From assembly GCF_000512695.2 (NCBI RefSeq), contig NZ_AZRW02000016.1:1-64000 (forward strand): DNA of 64,000 bases. The letters are read 5' to 3'. Under the pieces are notes generated by a model that saw nothing but the letters and a program-made list of their open reading frames with translations, did no database searches and was not told the origin of the DNA. Each line of letters starts with the position of its first letter. Position 1 is the first letter of the stretch. This document shows positions 1-10,847 of the stretch, one piece after another. The position numbers were made by a program, and so were the translations under genes. This DNA is from Pseudomonas sp. QTF5 (GTDB taxonomy: Bacteria > Pseudomonadota > Gammaproteobacteria > Pseudomonadales > Pseudomonadaceae).

Positions 1-34
1 TTGGTTAAGATCTTTCGTCTCAACCGAGGCGCGC
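1..34 (-). other. 5' leader of an rRNA operon leaving the window
   Basis: On the minus strand, downstream of two rRNA-type promoters, the sequence runs into GATCTTAACCAA at the window edge. This resembles the start of the Pseudomonas rRNA leader just before the boxA antitermination signal. The 16S gene itself would lie beyond the left edge. Gene order agrees: tyrS next to an rRNA operon is the arrangement I recall from other Pseudomonas. Confidence 0.55.
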
Positions 35-62
35 ATTCTACAGCAGCCCCTGTTACTGTCAA
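35..62 (-). promoter_or_regulatory. rRNA operon promoter, proximal (P2-like)
   Basis: Read on the minus strand there is a consensus -35 TTGACA (57-62), a 16-bp spacer and a -10 TAGAAT (35-40), followed by a GC-rich GCGC discriminator. The combination of perfect -35, 16-bp spacing and GC discriminator is typical of stringently controlled stable-RNA promoters. It points left, out of the window. Confidence 0.75.
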
Positions 63-143
63 GTGGTTATTTTCAGAAGTTTTCAAAGTTTCCCTTGCAA
101 CTTCAACCACTTGCGCTTCCGATCTCTCGTTAGCGGGAGGCGA

Positions 144-171
144 ATTCTACAGCGTTACTCGCTGCTGTCAA
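144..171 (-). promoter_or_regulatory. rRNA operon promoter, distal (P1-like)
   Basis: A second minus-strand promoter with the same make-up: TTGACA (166-171), 16-bp spacer and TAGAAT (144-149). It lies 109 bp upstream of the first. Tandem, nearly identical promoters are the usual arrangement upstream of 16S rRNA. The region from 172 to 388, between it and the tyrS stop, holds no gene that I can support. Confidence 0.75.
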
Positions 172-388
172 CACCTCTTTTTCTCCGCTTTCGACCGAGA
201 AGATCGAACCGTCAATAAGGCGACAACACACCGCCTTACCAACTCCTTCTGACTTCAATAAACTGAAGAGTACCGCCGCCGAAAACTGCGTAACTCTTTG
301 TTTGCCAAGGAGTTTTCCGCTTCGACTGCGCCGGAAGTGGGGCGAATTATAGACTTTCAGAATCTGCCGTCAACCCCTGCTTTCAGCT

Positions 389-1588
389 TTATTCGGATTT
401 GAGCGTAATACGCGCAAATGCCTTCTTCCCGGCCTGGCAAACATGGGTCACGCCCACTATGTATATAAAGGTGCGATCGACAACCTCACCATCTATACGC
501 ACACCACCAGAAGCGAGAAGATCGCGCGCCATAGCGGAGTTCTTCACCAGGCCCGCTTTATTAAGGACAGCAGCAATCGGCATATCTTCAGCAGCGGTCA
601 ATTCGATCTCTGGCAGATCATCTGGCAGCTCACCGTCTTTCATACGGTTGCCCGCCGCACGGTGGGCATTGGCCGCAGCCTCTTCTCCGTGGAAGCGCGC
701 GACGATCTCTTCGGCCAGCTTGATCTTGATGTCACGCGGATTCGCACCCGCCTCAACATCCGCCCGGAATGTATTGATCTCTTCCATGGAGCGGAAGCTG
801 AGCAGTTCGAAGTAACGCCACATCAGCACATCCGGAATAGAAACCAGCTTGCCGTACATGACACCCGGCGCTTCCTGGATACCGACGTAGTTGCCCAGCG
901 ACTTGGACATCTTCTTCACGCCATCCAGGCCTTCGAGCAATGGCATAGTCAGAATGCATTGAGCCTCCTGACCATAACCACGCTGCAGTTCGCGCCCCAT
1001 CAGCAAGTTGAACTTCTGATCGGTACCGCCCAGCTCGACATCCGCGCGCAACGCGACCGAGTCATAACCCTGAACCAGCGGATAGAGGAACTCGTGAATA
1101 GCGATTGGCTGATTGGTCGTGTAACGCTTGTCGAAGTCGTCGCGCTCAAGCATGCGCGCCACGGTGTATTGCGAAGTCAGGCGAATGAAGTCGGCTGGCC
1201 CCATCTGATCCATCCAGGTGGAGTTGAAGGCCACTTCGGTCCTGGCCGGATCAAGAATCTTGAAGACCTGAGTCTTGTAGGTCTCGGCATTCTCGAGAAC
1301 CTGCTCACGGGTGAGCGGAGGACGTGTCGCGCTCTTGCCACTCGGATCACCGATCATCCCGGTGAAGTCCCCTATAAGGAAGATCACCTGGTGCCCCAGC
1401 TCCTGGAACTGACGCAGCTTATTAATAAGCACGGTGTGACCCAGGTGCAAATCCGGCGCGGTCGGATCGAAGCCTGCCTTAATACGCAGCGGTTGGCCAC
1501 GCTTGAGTTTCTCGATCAGCTCGGACTCGACCAACAGTTCTTCTGCACCACGTTTGATCAGCGCTAGTTGCTCTTCAACCGACTTCAT
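389..1588 (-). CDS. tyrS: Tyrosyl-tRNA synthetase
   Basis: Cytoplasmic class I aminoacyl-tRNA synthetase that charges tRNA-Tyr with tyrosine. The 399-aa protein shows the HIGH-type signature HLGHT (residues 48-52), the KMSKS loop (about residue 230) and a C-terminal S4-like RNA-binding domain (about 335-399), all expected of the long bacterial TyrS type. I start at the ATG giving MKSVEEQL, because the 31 extra residues of the longer open frame do not look like TyrS and 399 aa is the usual Pseudomonas length. It is divergent from the M23 peptidase gene and its stop faces the rRNA promoters. Confidence 0.95.
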   Translation of the reverse strand: MKSVEEQLALIKRGAEELLVESELIEKLKRGQPLRIKAGFDPTAPDLHLGHTVLINKLRQFQELGHQVIFLIGDFTGMIGDPSGKSATRPPLTREQVLENAETYKTQVFKILDPARTEVAFNSTWMDQMGPADFIRLTSQYTVARMLERDDFDKRYTTNQPIAIHEFLYPLVQGYDSVALRADVELGGTDQKFNLLMGRELQRGYGQEAQCILTMPLLEGLDGVKKMSKSLGNYVGIQEAPGVMYGKLVSIPDVLMWRYFELLSFRSMEEINTFRADVEAGANPRDIKIKLAEEIVARFHGEEAAANAHRAAGNRMKDGELPDDLPEIELTAAEDMPIAAVLNKAGLVKNSAMARDLLASGGVRIDGEVVDRTFIYIVGVTHVCQAGKKAFARITLKSE

Positions 1589-1798
1589 AACAGACCCGCA
1601 AGGCTCAGATTCAAAGGGGAACAACCATACAAGATCGCGCACCAAATACAAGTTTTGCCCGGCGCACGGACGCCAATCCACGGACAGGGCGTTCGCAGAC
1701 TTGCTTCAGAGTTGATTTGGTTATATTTTATACAGTTATTTCGTCTTCATCATGTCATTCATCTTTTCCAATTCATCTTTTCAAAGTCAAAACTACCT

Positions 1799-3229
1799 AT
1801 GACCACAGAGCCGTCTAAAGCGCCGCCGCTTTACCCGAAGACCCACCTGCTCGCAGCAAGTGGCATCGCCGCCCTTCTCAGCCTGGCGCTTCTGGTATTC
1901 CCTTCCAGTGATGTTGAAGCCAAAAAGACGACCCTGAGTCTTGAACTGGAAAGCCCTGCAGAACAACTGACACAAGACCAAGACGCCGCCGATGTCGTCC
2001 AAGCCACAAATGAGCCGGCAGCCTCCCCCTTCGCGCAGATCGAAAACAGCGCCGAAGACACTCAGCAAGCAGCCCAGGAAACCGCCCAGCCCGCCCCTGC
2101 GCCAGCCGTCGAAGAAAAGAAAGCGCCAGGCCATAAGGAAGTGATCGTTGCCAAAGGCGACACTCTCTCGACCTTGTTCGAGAAAGTCGGCCTTCCGGCG
2201 ACTTCGGTGCATGAAGTACTGGCCAGCGACAAGCAGGCCAAGCAATTCAGCCAACTCAAACATGGCCAGAAGCTTGAGTTCGAACTGAGCCCGGATGGCC
2301 AACTGACCAATTTGCACAGCAAAGTCAGCGACACGGAAAGCATCAGCCTGACCAAGAACGACAAGGGTTTTGTGTTCAACCGCATTACCGCCAAGCCCAC
2401 TGTTCGCTCCGCCTACGTTCATGGCGTGATCAACAGTTCGCTGTCGCAATCCGCCGCCCGAGCCGGTTTGTCCCACAGCCTGACCATGGATATGGCCAGT
2501 GTGTTTGGCTATGACGTCGACTTTGCCCAGGATATTCGCCAGGGTGACGAGTTTGATGTGATTTACGAACAGAAGGTCGTCAACGGCAAAGCAGTCGGTA
2601 ACGGCCCGATCCTCTCTGCACGCTTCACCAACCGCGGCAAGACTTACACCGCGGTGCGCTACACCAACAAACAAGGCAACAGCAGCTACTACACAGCTGA
2701 CGGCAACAGCATGCGCAAGGCGTTTATCCGTACTCCGGTAGACTTTGCCCGCATCAGCTCGAAATTCTCCATGGGCCGCAAGCACCCGATCCTGAACAAG
2801 ATCCGCGCCCACAAGGGCGTCGATTACGCCGCCCCACGCGGTACGCCGATCAAGGCTGCCGGTGACGGCAAAGTATTGTTGGCGGGTCGTCGCGGCGGTT
2901 ACGGTAACACCGTGATCATCCAGCACGGCAATACCTACCGCACGCTGTACGGCCATATGCAAGGCTTCGCCAAAGGCGTCAAGACTGGCGGCAGCGTCAA
3001 GCAAGGTCAGGTGATCGGCTACATCGGCACCACCGGTCTCTCCACCGGCCCGCACTTGCACTACGAGTTCCAGGTCAATGGCGTGCACGTCGATCCGCTG
3101 GGCCAGAAAGTAGCGATGGCCGATCCTATCTCCAAAGCTGAACGCTCACGCTTCCTCGCGCAAAGCCAACCGCTGATGGCGCGCATGGATCAAGAGAAAA
3201 CCACCCAGCTGGCTTCGAGTAAACGCTAA
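1799..3229 (+). CDS. Murein endopeptidase, M23 family (OapA plus LytM domains)
   Basis: A 476-aa envelope protein of the MepM/YebA type, which cuts peptidoglycan cross-links so that the wall can grow. One hydrophobic segment (about residues 18-35) is a membrane anchor or signal. It is followed by an Ala/Gln/Pro/Glu-rich linker, an OapA/LysM-like domain (about 105-190) and a C-terminal M23 domain carrying the zinc-site motifs HKGVDYA and HLHYE. The start is the ATG giving MTTEPSKAP; the frame is open further upstream but that part is atypical and overlaps the tyrS 5' side. The ribosome site is weak. anmK follows after only 3 bp, so the two are probably cotranscribed, joining wall cutting with muropeptide recycling. 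Confidence 0.9.
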   Translation: MTTEPSKAPPLYPKTHLLAASGIAALLSLALLVFPSSDVEAKKTTLSLELESPAEQLTQDQDAADVVQATNEPAASPFAQIENSAEDTQQAAQETAQPAPAPAVEEKKAPGHKEVIVAKGDTLSTLFEKVGLPATSVHEVLASDKQAKQFSQLKHGQKLEFELSPDGQLTNLHSKVSDTESISLTKNDKGFVFNRITAKPTVRSAYVHGVINSSLSQSAARAGLSHSLTMDMASVFGYDVDFAQDIRQGDEFDVIYEQKVVNGKAVGNGPILSARFTNRGKTYTAVRYTNKQGNSSYYTADGNSMRKAFIRTPVDFARISSKFSMGRKHPILNKIRAHKGVDYAAPRGTPIKAAGDGKVLLAGRRGGYGNTVIIQHGNTYRTLYGHMQGFAKGVKTGGSVKQGQVIGYIGTTGLSTGPHLHYEFQVNGVHVDPLGQKVAMADPISKAERSRFLAQSQPLMARMDQEKTTQLASSKR

Positions 3230-4330
<1,101 letters not shown>

Positions 4331-4343
4331 ACCCCAGACAGCA

Positions 4344-4377
4344 AAACGCCGCAGAGTCCTGAGACTCTGCGGCGTTT
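4344..4377. terminator. Bidirectional terminator between anmK and erpA
   Basis: A perfect 15-bp inverted repeat AAACGCCGCAGAGTC / GACTCTGCGGCGTTT with a 4-nt loop lies between two convergent genes. The A tract on one side and T tract on the other allow it to serve both anmK (plus) and erpA (minus). Confidence 0.85.
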
Positions 4378-4398
4378 GGTAATGCGGTGAGGGTGCGA

Positions 4399-4749
4399 TC
4401 AGATCGAGAACGAAGAGCCGCAGCCACACGTGGTGGTAGCGTTCGGGTTCTTGATCACGAAACGCGAACCTTCCAAACCTTCCTGGTAATCCACTTCGGC
4501 ACCTGCCAGGTACTGAAAACTCATCGGATCGACCACCAGGCTGACGCCTTCGCGCTCGACGATGGTGTCGTCATCGGCCACTTCTTCATCGAAGGTGAAG
4601 CCGTACTGAAACCCTGAACAACCGCCGCCCGTAACGAATACGCGCAGCTTCAAGCGATCATTCCCCTCTTCATCGACCAGGCTCTTCACCTTGTGCGCGG
4701 CACCGTGGGTGAATTGCAAAGCCGTGGGGGTGAAGGATTCGACGCTCAT
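4399..4749 (-). CDS. erpA: Iron-sulfur cluster insertion protein ErpA
   Basis: A-type carrier that hands Fe-S clusters to target enzymes, including those of the isoprenoid (IspG/H) pathway. The 116-aa protein carries the three ligand cysteines of the family: C44 in GGGCSGF, and C108 and C110 in the C-terminal TCGCGSSF. The start has a good ribosome site (GGGAGA). It is a single-gene unit with its own candidate promoter upstream and a shared terminator with anmK. Confidence 0.95.
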   Translation of the reverse strand: MSVESFTPTALQFTHGAAHKVKSLVDEEGNDRLKLRVFVTGGGCSGFQYGFTFDEEVADDDTIVEREGVSLVVDPMSFQYLAGAEVDYQEGLEGSRFVIKNPNATTTCGCGSSFSI

Positions 4750-4796
4750 GCTGACTATCTCCCGGCGTTACGCCGCCATAATGCGTGATGACGCGC

Positions 4797-4826
4797 ATTA
4801 TCCGCTTCTCCCAGAAAATCGGTCAA
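4797..4826 (-). promoter_or_regulatory. Candidate erpA promoter with IscR-like half-site
   Basis: On the minus strand TTGACC (4821-4826), an 18-bp spacer and GATAAT (4797-4802) lie about 50 bp upstream of erpA. The -35 is embedded in ATAGTTGACC, which resembles the left half of the IscR type 1 consensus; the right half matches poorly. Iron-sulfur control of erpA is therefore only a suggestion. Confidence 0.4.
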
Positions 4827-4870
4827 CTATTGTTACGGTATATCAATCAACCCAATTGCCAGACCACAAT

Positions 4871-4901
4871 GCAAAAAGGCCCGTTCGACGGGCCTTTTTG
4901 C
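4871..4901 (-). terminator. argC terminator
   Basis: The stem GGCCCGT/ACGGGCC with a 3-nt loop is flanked by A5 and T5 tracts, 17 bp beyond the argC stop on the minus strand. This is a canonical intrinsic terminator. Confidence 0.85.
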
Positions 4902-4917
4902 TGAGCGGGATAAAGCC

Positions 4918-5952
4918 TTACGGCAGCATGCCCGCATGGGACAGGCCCAGACGCTCATCGAGACCGAACAGGATATTCAGGTTCTGCACCGCTTGACCGG
5001 ACGCGCCTTTGACCAGGTTGTCGATCACCGACAATACCACCACCAGATCACCATCCTGCGGACGATGCACGGCAATACGGCAAACGTTGGCACCGCGCAC
5101 GCTGCGGGTTTCCGGATGGCTGCCGGCAGGCATCACATCGACGAACGGTTCGTTGGCATAGCGCTTTTCGAACAACGCTTGCAGATCCACCGAGCGATCC
5201 ACGACAGTCGCATAGAGCGTCGAGTGAATACCGCGAATCATTGGCGTCAGGTGCGGAACGAAGGTCAGCCCCACGTCCTTGCCCGCTGCACGACGCAGGC
5301 CCTGGCGGATTTCCGGCAAGTGACGGTGCCCTTTGACGGCGTAAGCCTTCATGCTTTCCGACGTCTCGGAGTACAGCGAACCTACAGAAGCACCACGACC
5401 GGCGCCGCTGACACCGGATTTGCAGTCTGCAATCAAACGAGTGGTGTCGGCCAGACCGGTCTCAAGCAATGGCAGAAAACCCAATTGCGTGGCAGTCGGA
5501 TAGCAACCCGGCACAGCAATCAGGCGCGCTTGTTTGATTTGCTCGCGATTGACTTCCGGCAGGCCGTAGACCGCTTCCTCCAGCAATTCCGGAGCGCCAT
5601 GCGGCTGGCCGTACCATTTGGCCCACTCATCGGCGTCTTGCAGACGGAAGTCTGCCGACAGGTCGATGACCTTGGTCCCGGCAGCCAGCAACTCACCCGC
5701 CAGCGCATGCGCAACGCCGTGCGGTGTGGCGAAGAACACCACGTCGCAGGCCCCGAGGGTCTTGATGTCCGGAACGCTGAAAGCCAGGCCGTCGTAATGG
5801 CCTCGCAGGTTCGGGTACATATCGGCCACGGCCAGGCCGGCCTCGGATCGGGAAGTGATCACTACCACTTCAGCCTGCGGATGCTGTGCCAACAGACGCA
5901 GCAGTTCGACACCGGTGTAACCCGTGCCGCCGACGATACCGACCTTGACCAT
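4918..5952 (-). CDS. argC: N-acetyl-gamma-glutamyl-phosphate reductase
   Basis: Third step of arginine synthesis: NADPH-dependent reduction of N-acetylglutamyl-phosphate to the semialdehyde. The 344-aa protein begins [14 protein letters not shown] with the Rossmann glycine motif and has the catalytic cysteine C150 in [11 protein letters not shown], plus the [12 protein letters not shown] substrate loop. The start is the ATG at MVKV; the 24 residues further upstream in the open frame are not family-like. It is divergent from hemJ. Confidence 0.95.
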   Translation of the reverse strand: MVKVGIVGGTGYTGVELLRLLAQHPQAEVVVITSRSEAGLAVADMYPNLRGHYDGLAFSVPDIKTLGACDVVFFATPHGVAHALAGELLAAGTKVIDLSADFRLQDADEWAKWYGQPHGAPELLEEAVYGLPEVNREQIKQARLIAVPGCYPTATQLGFLPLLETGLADTTRLIADCKSGVSGAGRGASVGSLYSETSESMKAYAVKGHRHLPEIRQGLRRAAGKDVGLTFVPHLTPMIRGIHSTLYATVVDRSVDLQALFEKRYANEPFVDVMPAGSHPETRSVRGANVCRIAVHRPQDGDLVVVLSVIDNLVKGASGQAVQNLNILFGLDERLGLSHAGMLP

Positions 5953-6087
5953 AAACCTACCCTCAACGAACCCACTGGAAAGCCGTCGATAATAGGGGCC
6001 GCGCGGCCCTGCGACAACTGTCAAGGTGACGTGCGGCGGCTCAAGCCTCTACTATCCGGGCTAACGTGAACCTGGGAATACCTGAAA

Positions 6088-6519
6088 ATGCTCTATCTGT
6101 GGCTCAAAGCGTTTCATATCGTCAGCATGGTCTGCTGGTTTGCCGGCCTGTTTTACCTGCCGCGCCTGTTCGTCTATCACGCCCAAAGCGAAGACACCGT
6201 CAGCAAGGAACGCTTCAGTATCATGGAGCGCAAGCTGTACCGGGGCATCATGGGCCCGGCGATGATCGCCACTCTGGCATTCGGCATTTGGCTGATCAGT
6301 CTCAACCCAAGCGCCTACTTCACCCAAGGTGCATGGATGCATGCCAAGTTGACCCTGGTGGTGATCCTGATCGGCTATCACCACATGTGTGGCGCACAGG
6401 TAAAACGTTTTGCCCGTGGCGAAAACACCCGCAGCCATGTCTTTTATCGCTGGTTCAATGAGGTGCCGGTTCTGCTATTGCTGGCTATCGTAATTCTGGT
6501 CGTCGTTCGGCCGTTTTAA
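6088..6519 (+). CDS. hemJ: Protoporphyrinogen IX oxidase, HemJ type
   Basis: Membrane enzyme that oxidises protoporphyrinogen IX to protoporphyrin IX in haem synthesis (HemJ, former UPF0093). The 143-aa protein has four hydrophobic segments and the conserved N-terminal WLKAFH and WFAGLFYLPRLF motifs, including the early histidine (residue 10) and the YHH segment. The flavin oxidoreductase follows 34 bp downstream and may be cotranscribed. Confidence 0.9.
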   Translation: MLYLWLKAFHIVSMVCWFAGLFYLPRLFVYHAQSEDTVSKERFSIMERKLYRGIMGPAMIATLAFGIWLISLNPSAYFTQGAWMHAKLTLVVILIGYHHMCGAQVKRFARGENTRSHVFYRWFNEVPVLLLLAIVILVVVRPF

Positions 6520-6553
6520 ATCCAACAAGTGCAATTCACCCGGGGTACTTCCA

Positions 6554-7522
6554 ATGTCGCTGCCCGTTTTGCTCGAACAACGTTTGCGTCTGCCCGTTGT
6601 GGTGGCGCCGATGTTCCTGATTTCCAATCCTGAACTGGTGCTCGCTTGCTGCCGCAATGGCGTGGTGGGCAGCTTTCCTGCGCTGAACCAGCGTGAGAGC
6701 AGCGGTTTCAAGGCCTGGCTAGAGGAGATCGAAGCAGGACTGGCAATACTGGAAAACCCCGCGCCTTACGCGGTGAATCTGATTGTCCACAACAGCAATC
6801 CGCGATTGCAGGCGGATCTGGCGATCTGCATCGAGCACGAAGTACCCATCGTGATCACCAGCCTCGGCGCCGTGAAGGAACTGGTCGACGCGGTGCATGG
6901 TTACGGAGGCCTGGTATTTCATGACGTGACGACGCGTCGTCATGCGGAAAAAGCGGCTGAAGCCGGCGTGGACGGTTTGATCGCCGTGGCTGCGGGCGCC
7001 GGTGGTCACGCCGGGACCTGGAGCCCGTTTTCGCTGATCGCCGAGATTCGCCAGTTTTTCGATAAGACCCTGTTGCTGGCCGGCTGCCTGAACCATGGCC
7101 ATGAAATTCTAGCCGCGCAATTGCTCGGCGCGGATTTGGCCTACTTCGGTACACGATTTATCGGCACCACGGAAAGTCATGCGCCTGACGCGTATAAGGA
7201 GATGCTCCTGACTTCCAAAGCCGCAGACATCGTCCATACTCCAGCGGTGTCGGGCGTACCGGCAAGCTTCATGCGCCGGAGCCTGGAAGCTGCCGGTTTC
7301 GACATGGCAGCCCTGCAAGGCAAGGGCGAGGTGAACTTCGGCTCCAAGCTCAAGCCGTTGAGCGATGAAGCCAAAGCCTGGAAAACCGTGTGGTCCGCAG
7401 GCCAGGGCGTCGGAGAAATCGAGGACCTGCCGAGTGTCGAACAATTGGTCGCACGTCTCGATGCCGAATATCGAAAAGCGCTGGAACTGGCGGCGGCGCT
7501 GCCCGAGCGCTGGCCGCGCTGA
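6554..7522 (+). CDS. Flavin-dependent oxidoreductase, nitronate monooxygenase family
   Basis: A 322-aa TIM-barrel flavoprotein of the NMO/2-nitropropane dioxygenase family. Visible signatures are the N-terminal VVVAPMFLISNPEL, the GLIAVAAGAGGHAGTWSPF phosphate/flavin loop with the conserved histidine, and GADLAYFGTRFIGT near residues 195-210. Such enzymes oxidise nitronates with FMN, but many members have other or unknown substrates, so the exact reaction is uncertain. It follows hemJ closely on the same strand. Confidence 0.8.
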   Translation: MSLPVLLEQRLRLPVVVAPMFLISNPELVLACCRNGVVGSFPALNQRESSGFKAWLEEIEAGLAILENPAPYAVNLIVHNSNPRLQADLAICIEHEVPIVITSLGAVKELVDAVHGYGGLVFHDVTTRRHAEKAAEAGVDGLIAVAAGAGGHAGTWSPFSLIAEIRQFFDKTLLLAGCLNHGHEILAAQLLGADLAYFGTRFIGTTESHAPDAYKEMLLTSKAADIVHTPAVSGVPASFMRRSLEAAGFDMAALQGKGEVNFGSKLKPLSDEAKAWKTVWSAGQGVGEIEDLPSVEQLVARLDAEYRKALELAAALPERWPR

Positions 7523-7615
7523 CAGGAAAACTTGGCCAGCCCAACCCGGCCACCCCTACACTCCAAACTTGCAATACCGTCTATTACAAACTCTCGCGAC
7601 AAGGATGCCTCGGCC

Positions 7616-8593
7616 ATGAGCGAAAACCGTTTCAAGATCGTCTTCGAAGGCGCTCTGCTGCCAGGTGTTGATGCCACCACCGCGAAGCTCAATCTCGCCG
7701 AGCTGTTCAAAAGCGATGTCGGGGCCATCGAACGCCTGTTCAGTGGCCGCAAGGTTGCGCTCAAACGCGACCTGTCACACGCCGATGCGCAAACTTACCT
7801 TCAGGCGCTGACGAAAACCGGCATCGATGCCCGAATCGAAACGGAACCCTCTATCGAGCTGAACCTGTCCGACGTTTACGAACGTGCTCCTGCCAACAGC
7901 CAACCTGTCACGGCAGATCCCGATTCTCCCTATGCACCGCCCCGAGCCTCTGTCGGCGAAACACTGCCGGAGTTTTCTGCACTCAAGGCATTCAGTTTTG
8001 TTGGCCGCATCGGTCGCTTGCGCTTTTTGGCCTGGACGATGGCGCTTACGCTGGTGACGCTTGGCGTTGGCGCCGTGCTGGCAATTTTCGGTTTCGCACT
8101 CATCAGCACGGACTCGACTGCTGGTTTGATTCTCGCTGGTCTGCTGGCCTTTATCCTGGTCGTGGTGCTCGCATTCATCAGCATCCAGTTCAGCGTGCAG
8201 CGTCTGCACGATATCGGCTGGTCCGGCTGGCTCTGGCTGCTGAACCTTGTGCCGGTCGTGGGCAGCATTTTTCCGTTCGTGATAATGATCGTGCCGGGTA
8301 ACAACACTGCCAACCGGTATGGCGCACCACCGCCGCCCAACAGCAACGCGGTCAGGGTGCTGGCTTCGCTATGGCTGGTGTTTATCGCAATCATGTTTGT
8401 CGGCGGGCTGACTGGAGGCCTCACCGCGATCCAGGATGAGTACGAAAGCGCCACCGACAACATCTATCAAAGCAGCGCGGTGATCACCGACGAAGTTGAA
8501 GTCGAGCCGGCCGAAGAGGCCGAACAAGCGCCAAATTCATCCGATGATGCAGCCGAAGCTGCCGAGCCCACTGTAGACTCTGCGAAAGAATGA
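7616..8593 (+). CDS. DUF805 inner-membrane protein
   Basis: A 325-aa protein of unknown function. The first ~80 residues form a soluble domain (FKIVFEGALLPGVD...). After a short linker comes a DUF805 domain (about 120-270) with the typical start FSFVGRIGRLRFLAW, several membrane segments and the motif QRLHDIGWSGW. The tail after about 285 is highly acidic (Glu/Ala-rich). I use the ATG giving MSENRFKI; the 28 residues before it in the open frame are not protein-like. No role can be assigned from the context. Confidence 0.8.
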   Translation: MSENRFKIVFEGALLPGVDATTAKLNLAELFKSDVGAIERLFSGRKVALKRDLSHADAQTYLQALTKTGIDARIETEPSIELNLSDVYERAPANSQPVTADPDSPYAPPRASVGETLPEFSALKAFSFVGRIGRLRFLAWTMALTLVTLGVGAVLAIFGFALISTDSTAGLILAGLLAFILVVVLAFISIQFSVQRLHDIGWSGWLWLLNLVPVVGSIFPFVIMIVPGNNTANRYGAPPPPNSNAVRVLASLWLVFIAIMFVGGLTGGLTAIQDEYESATDNIYQSSAVITDEVEVEPAEEAEQAPNSSDDAAEAAEPTVDSAKE

Positions 8594-8655
8594 ACAGCGC
8601 TCCCCGCCCGTGACACCTGCGTCGCCGGCGCGGAGCTGTTGCGATGGAGAACTGC

Positions 8656-9444
8656 ATGACCCGTTACGCTCTGATCACTGGCGCTTCCAGCGGCATCGGC
8701 CTGGCGATGGCCGAAGCGCTGGCCCGGCGCGGCCGCAGCCTGATTCTGGTGGCCCGACAGCGTGATCAGCTGGAAAGTATTGCTATTGAATTGACCCAAC
8801 GTTTTAGTGTGGAAGTGCTGTTTCGCGCCTGTGACCTGGGCGAGCCGCTAAGGCTGTCCGGATTTTTGCTGGAGCTGGAGGAAGGCGATCGGCAGATAGA
8901 TTTGCTGGTCAACTGTGCCGGCATCGGTACCTGCGGCCCGTTCCTGGCCCAGGACTGGATGACCGAGCAGGACTTGATCGAAGTGAACATCCTGGCCCTC
9001 ACTCGCTTGTGCCATGCCATCGGCAACAGCATGGCCTTGCAGGGCGGCGGGCAGATTCTGAACGTCGCCTCGGTCGCGGCGTTCCATCCCGGCCCATGGA
9101 TGAGCACTTACTACGCCAGCAAGGCCTACGTACTGCATTTTTCCGAAGGTTTGCGCGTCGAACTGAAGAAATGCGCGGTCAAGGTGTCGGTGCTCTGCCC
9201 CGGCCCGACCCGCACGGCGTTTTTCCGCACCGCGCAACTGGACACCGACAAACTGGTCGAGAGCAAACTGCTGATGAGTCCGGAAGAAGTCGCGCTCTAT
9301 ACCGTGCGCGCCCTGGAGAAAAATCGCGCCATTATCATCCCCGGCCGCCTGAATCGCTGGTTCGCGTTCCTGCCGCGGCTCGGCTCACGTTGGCTAACCC
9401 GGACAATCGCGGGCATGGTCAACAAAGCCTATTGCCCGCGCTGA
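8656..9444 (+). CDS. Short-chain dehydrogenase/reductase
   Basis: A 262-aa classical SDR: nucleotide-binding TGASSGIG at residues 8-15, NCAGIG near 90, and the catalytic Ser (NVASVAAF), Tyr and Lys (YYASK). The C-terminal part (IIPGRLNRWFAFLPRLG) is like members that act on lipids or fatty acyl chains near the membrane, but the substrate cannot be read from the sequence. An ATG four codons upstream (8644) is possible; I prefer this one because GGAGA is spaced about 7 nt from it. Confidence 0.85.
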   Translation: MTRYALITGASSGIGLAMAEALARRGRSLILVARQRDQLESIAIELTQRFSVEVLFRACDLGEPLRLSGFLLELEEGDRQIDLLVNCAGIGTCGPFLAQDWMTEQDLIEVNILALTRLCHAIGNSMALQGGGQILNVASVAAFHPGPWMSTYYASKAYVLHFSEGLRVELKKCAVKVSVLCPGPTRTAFFRTAQLDTDKLVESKLLMSPEEVALYTVRALEKNRAIIIPGRLNRWFAFLPRLGSRWLTRTIAGMVNKAYCPR

Positions 9445-9525
9445 TCAATCCTCAAGGCAAAAGGCTGGGCTCTGACATAACCCATGGTTACACTCAGGCC
9501 AGCCCAAACAACGGAGAAAACAGCT

Positions 9526-9864
9526 GTGGATACTCTGTTCACCAAGATCATCAACCGGGAAATCCCGGCGAAGATCATTTACGAGGACGACCAGGTACTG
9601 GCCTTCCACGACATCGCGCCACAGGCCCCCGTGCATTTCCTGGTGGTCCCGAAGAAACCGGTGCGCACCCTTAACGACCTCACCGAGGACGACAAGGCTT
9701 TGGCCGGGCATATTCTGTTCACGGCCCAGCGTCTGGCTCTGGAATTGGGCTGTGAAGAAGGTTTCCGGGTGGTCATGAACTGCAATGAATTGGGCGGGCA
9801 GACCGTCTATCACATTCATATGCACGTGCTGGGTCAGCGCCAGATGCACTGGCCGCCGGGCTGA
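9526..9864 (+). CDS. HIT family protein (HinT-like)
   Basis: A 112-aa histidine-triad nucleotide-binding protein. The triad [17 protein letters not shown] closes the protein as in HinT enzymes, which hydrolyse purine nucleoside phosphoramidates. The start is a GTG (VDTLFTKI) preceded by ACGGAGAAA. An upstream in-frame ATG at 9484 would add 14 residues that do not fit the family. Confidence 0.9.
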   Translation: MDTLFTKIINREIPAKIIYEDDQVLAFHDIAPQAPVHFLVVPKKPVRTLNDLTEDDKALAGHILFTAQRLALELGCEEGFRVVMNCNELGGQTVYHIHMHVLGQRQMHWPPG

Positions 9865-9991
9865 TGTGGCGAGGGAGCTTGCTCCCGCTGGGCTGCGCAG
9901 CAGCCCCAATCCATGCGCCGTATTTTTCAGCCCGATCGATGGGCTGAATTTACGACCGCTTCGCGGCCGCGGCGGCTACTCCCTCGCCACA
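9865..9991. repeat. REP-type palindromic repeat region
   Basis: TGTGGCGAGGGAGCTTGCTC begins the region at 9865 and the inverted CTCCCTCGCCACA ends it at 9991, with a second small palindrome in the middle. This matches the GTGGCGAGGGAG class of Pseudomonas intergenic repeats, different from the GGGAGCGGGCTTGCTCGCGA class seen elsewhere in the window. Confidence 0.8.
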
Positions 9992-10063
9992 GATGACCCA
10001 ACGCAAACCCTCCCCCGGCCGATTGGGTTAAACTGGCCGCCGAGATTCTTCCCGGAGGTCAGC

Positions 10064-10711
10064 ATGACTACCCAACGTCACTACTCGCCGATTGACCGTC
10101 TTCTGCTGCAAGCCGATGCCGCGATGCGTACTTTGTTGCCCTTCAGTGGTCAGCCCTACCGTCCGTCGCCTGCCATCGTGCAGCCGGATGCGCAAATGAG
10201 CGACGAGGACACCCGACACGTCGCCGGTTTGATGCGCATCAACCATACCGGCGAAGTCTGCGCCCAGGCGCTGTATCAAGGTCAGGCCCTGACCGCCAAG
10301 CTGCCGAAAGTGCGCGCCGCCATGGAGCACGCCGCCGAAGAAGAAATCGACCATCTGGTCTGGTGCGAACAACGCATTCATCAGTTGGGCAGCCATACCA
10401 GCATCCTTAATCCGCTGTTCTACGGCATGTCATTCGGGATTGGCGCGGTCGCCGGGCTGATCAGCGACAAAGTCAGTCTGGGTTTCGTTGCTGCCACCGA
10501 GCATCAGGTCTGCAAACACCTGAACGAACACCTTGAGCAACTGCCAGCCGAGGACGAAAAATCCCGGGCGATTCTTGAGCAGATGCGCATCGATGAAGAG
10601 CATCATGCTGAAAGTGCGCTGGATGCGGGTGGATTTCGTTTTCCGGCGCCGGTGAAGTTCGGGATGAGTTTGTTGGCCAAGGTGATGACCAAGAGTACTT
10701 ATCGGATCTGA
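10064..10711 (+). CDS. coq7: 2-polyprenyl-3-methyl-6-methoxy-1,4-benzoquinone monooxygenase
   Basis: Di-iron hydroxylase for the late ring hydroxylation in ubiquinone synthesis, membrane-associated. The 215-aa protein has the expected carboxylate/His ligands: [16 protein letters not shown], and EEHHAESA near the C-terminus, with a hydrophobic surface segment ([18 protein letters not shown]). The ribosome site GGAGGT is strong. It is flanked by two different repeats and followed by a terminator. Confidence 0.93.
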   Translation: MTTQRHYSPIDRLLLQADAAMRTLLPFSGQPYRPSPAIVQPDAQMSDEDTRHVAGLMRINHTGEVCAQALYQGQALTAKLPKVRAAMEHAAEEEIDHLVWCEQRIHQLGSHTSILNPLFYGMSFGIGAVAGLISDKVSLGFVAATEHQVCKHLNEHLEQLPAEDEKSRAILEQMRIDEEHHAESALDAGGFRFPAPVKFGMSLLAKVMTKSTYRI

Positions 10712-10736
10712 GGATCAGGTTGTTAAATAGGGCCTC

Positions 10737-10780
10737 TTCGCGGGCAAGTCGGATCGCCGCACCGCTCGCTCCTGCAAGGG
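10737..10780. repeat. Degenerate Pseudomonas intergenic repeat
   Basis: TTCGCGGGCAAGTCGGATCG followed by CCGCACCGCTCGCTCCTGCA resembles a third class of short intergenic repeats common in fluorescent pseudomonads. One copy, without a clear inverted partner. Confidence 0.6.
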
Positions 10781-10798
10781 TTCTGTATTCCAACAAAT

Positions 10799-10834
10799 AA
10801 AAAAGGCGATTACCGCAAGGTAGTCGCCTTTTTT
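10799..10834. terminator. Terminator between coq7 and the speD remnant
   Basis: AAAAGGCGA...TACC-GCAA-GGTA...TCGCCTTTTTT is a strong stem with a GCAA tetraloop and A/T tracts on both sides. It can serve coq7 and, on the other strand, the former speD. Confidence 0.85.
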
Positions 10835-10847
10835 GTACTCAAAAATC

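Noticed and set aside
1..252. Plus-strand open frame of 83 codons at the left edge
   Set aside because: It overlaps two consensus minus-strand rRNA promoters and has no recognisable protein character.
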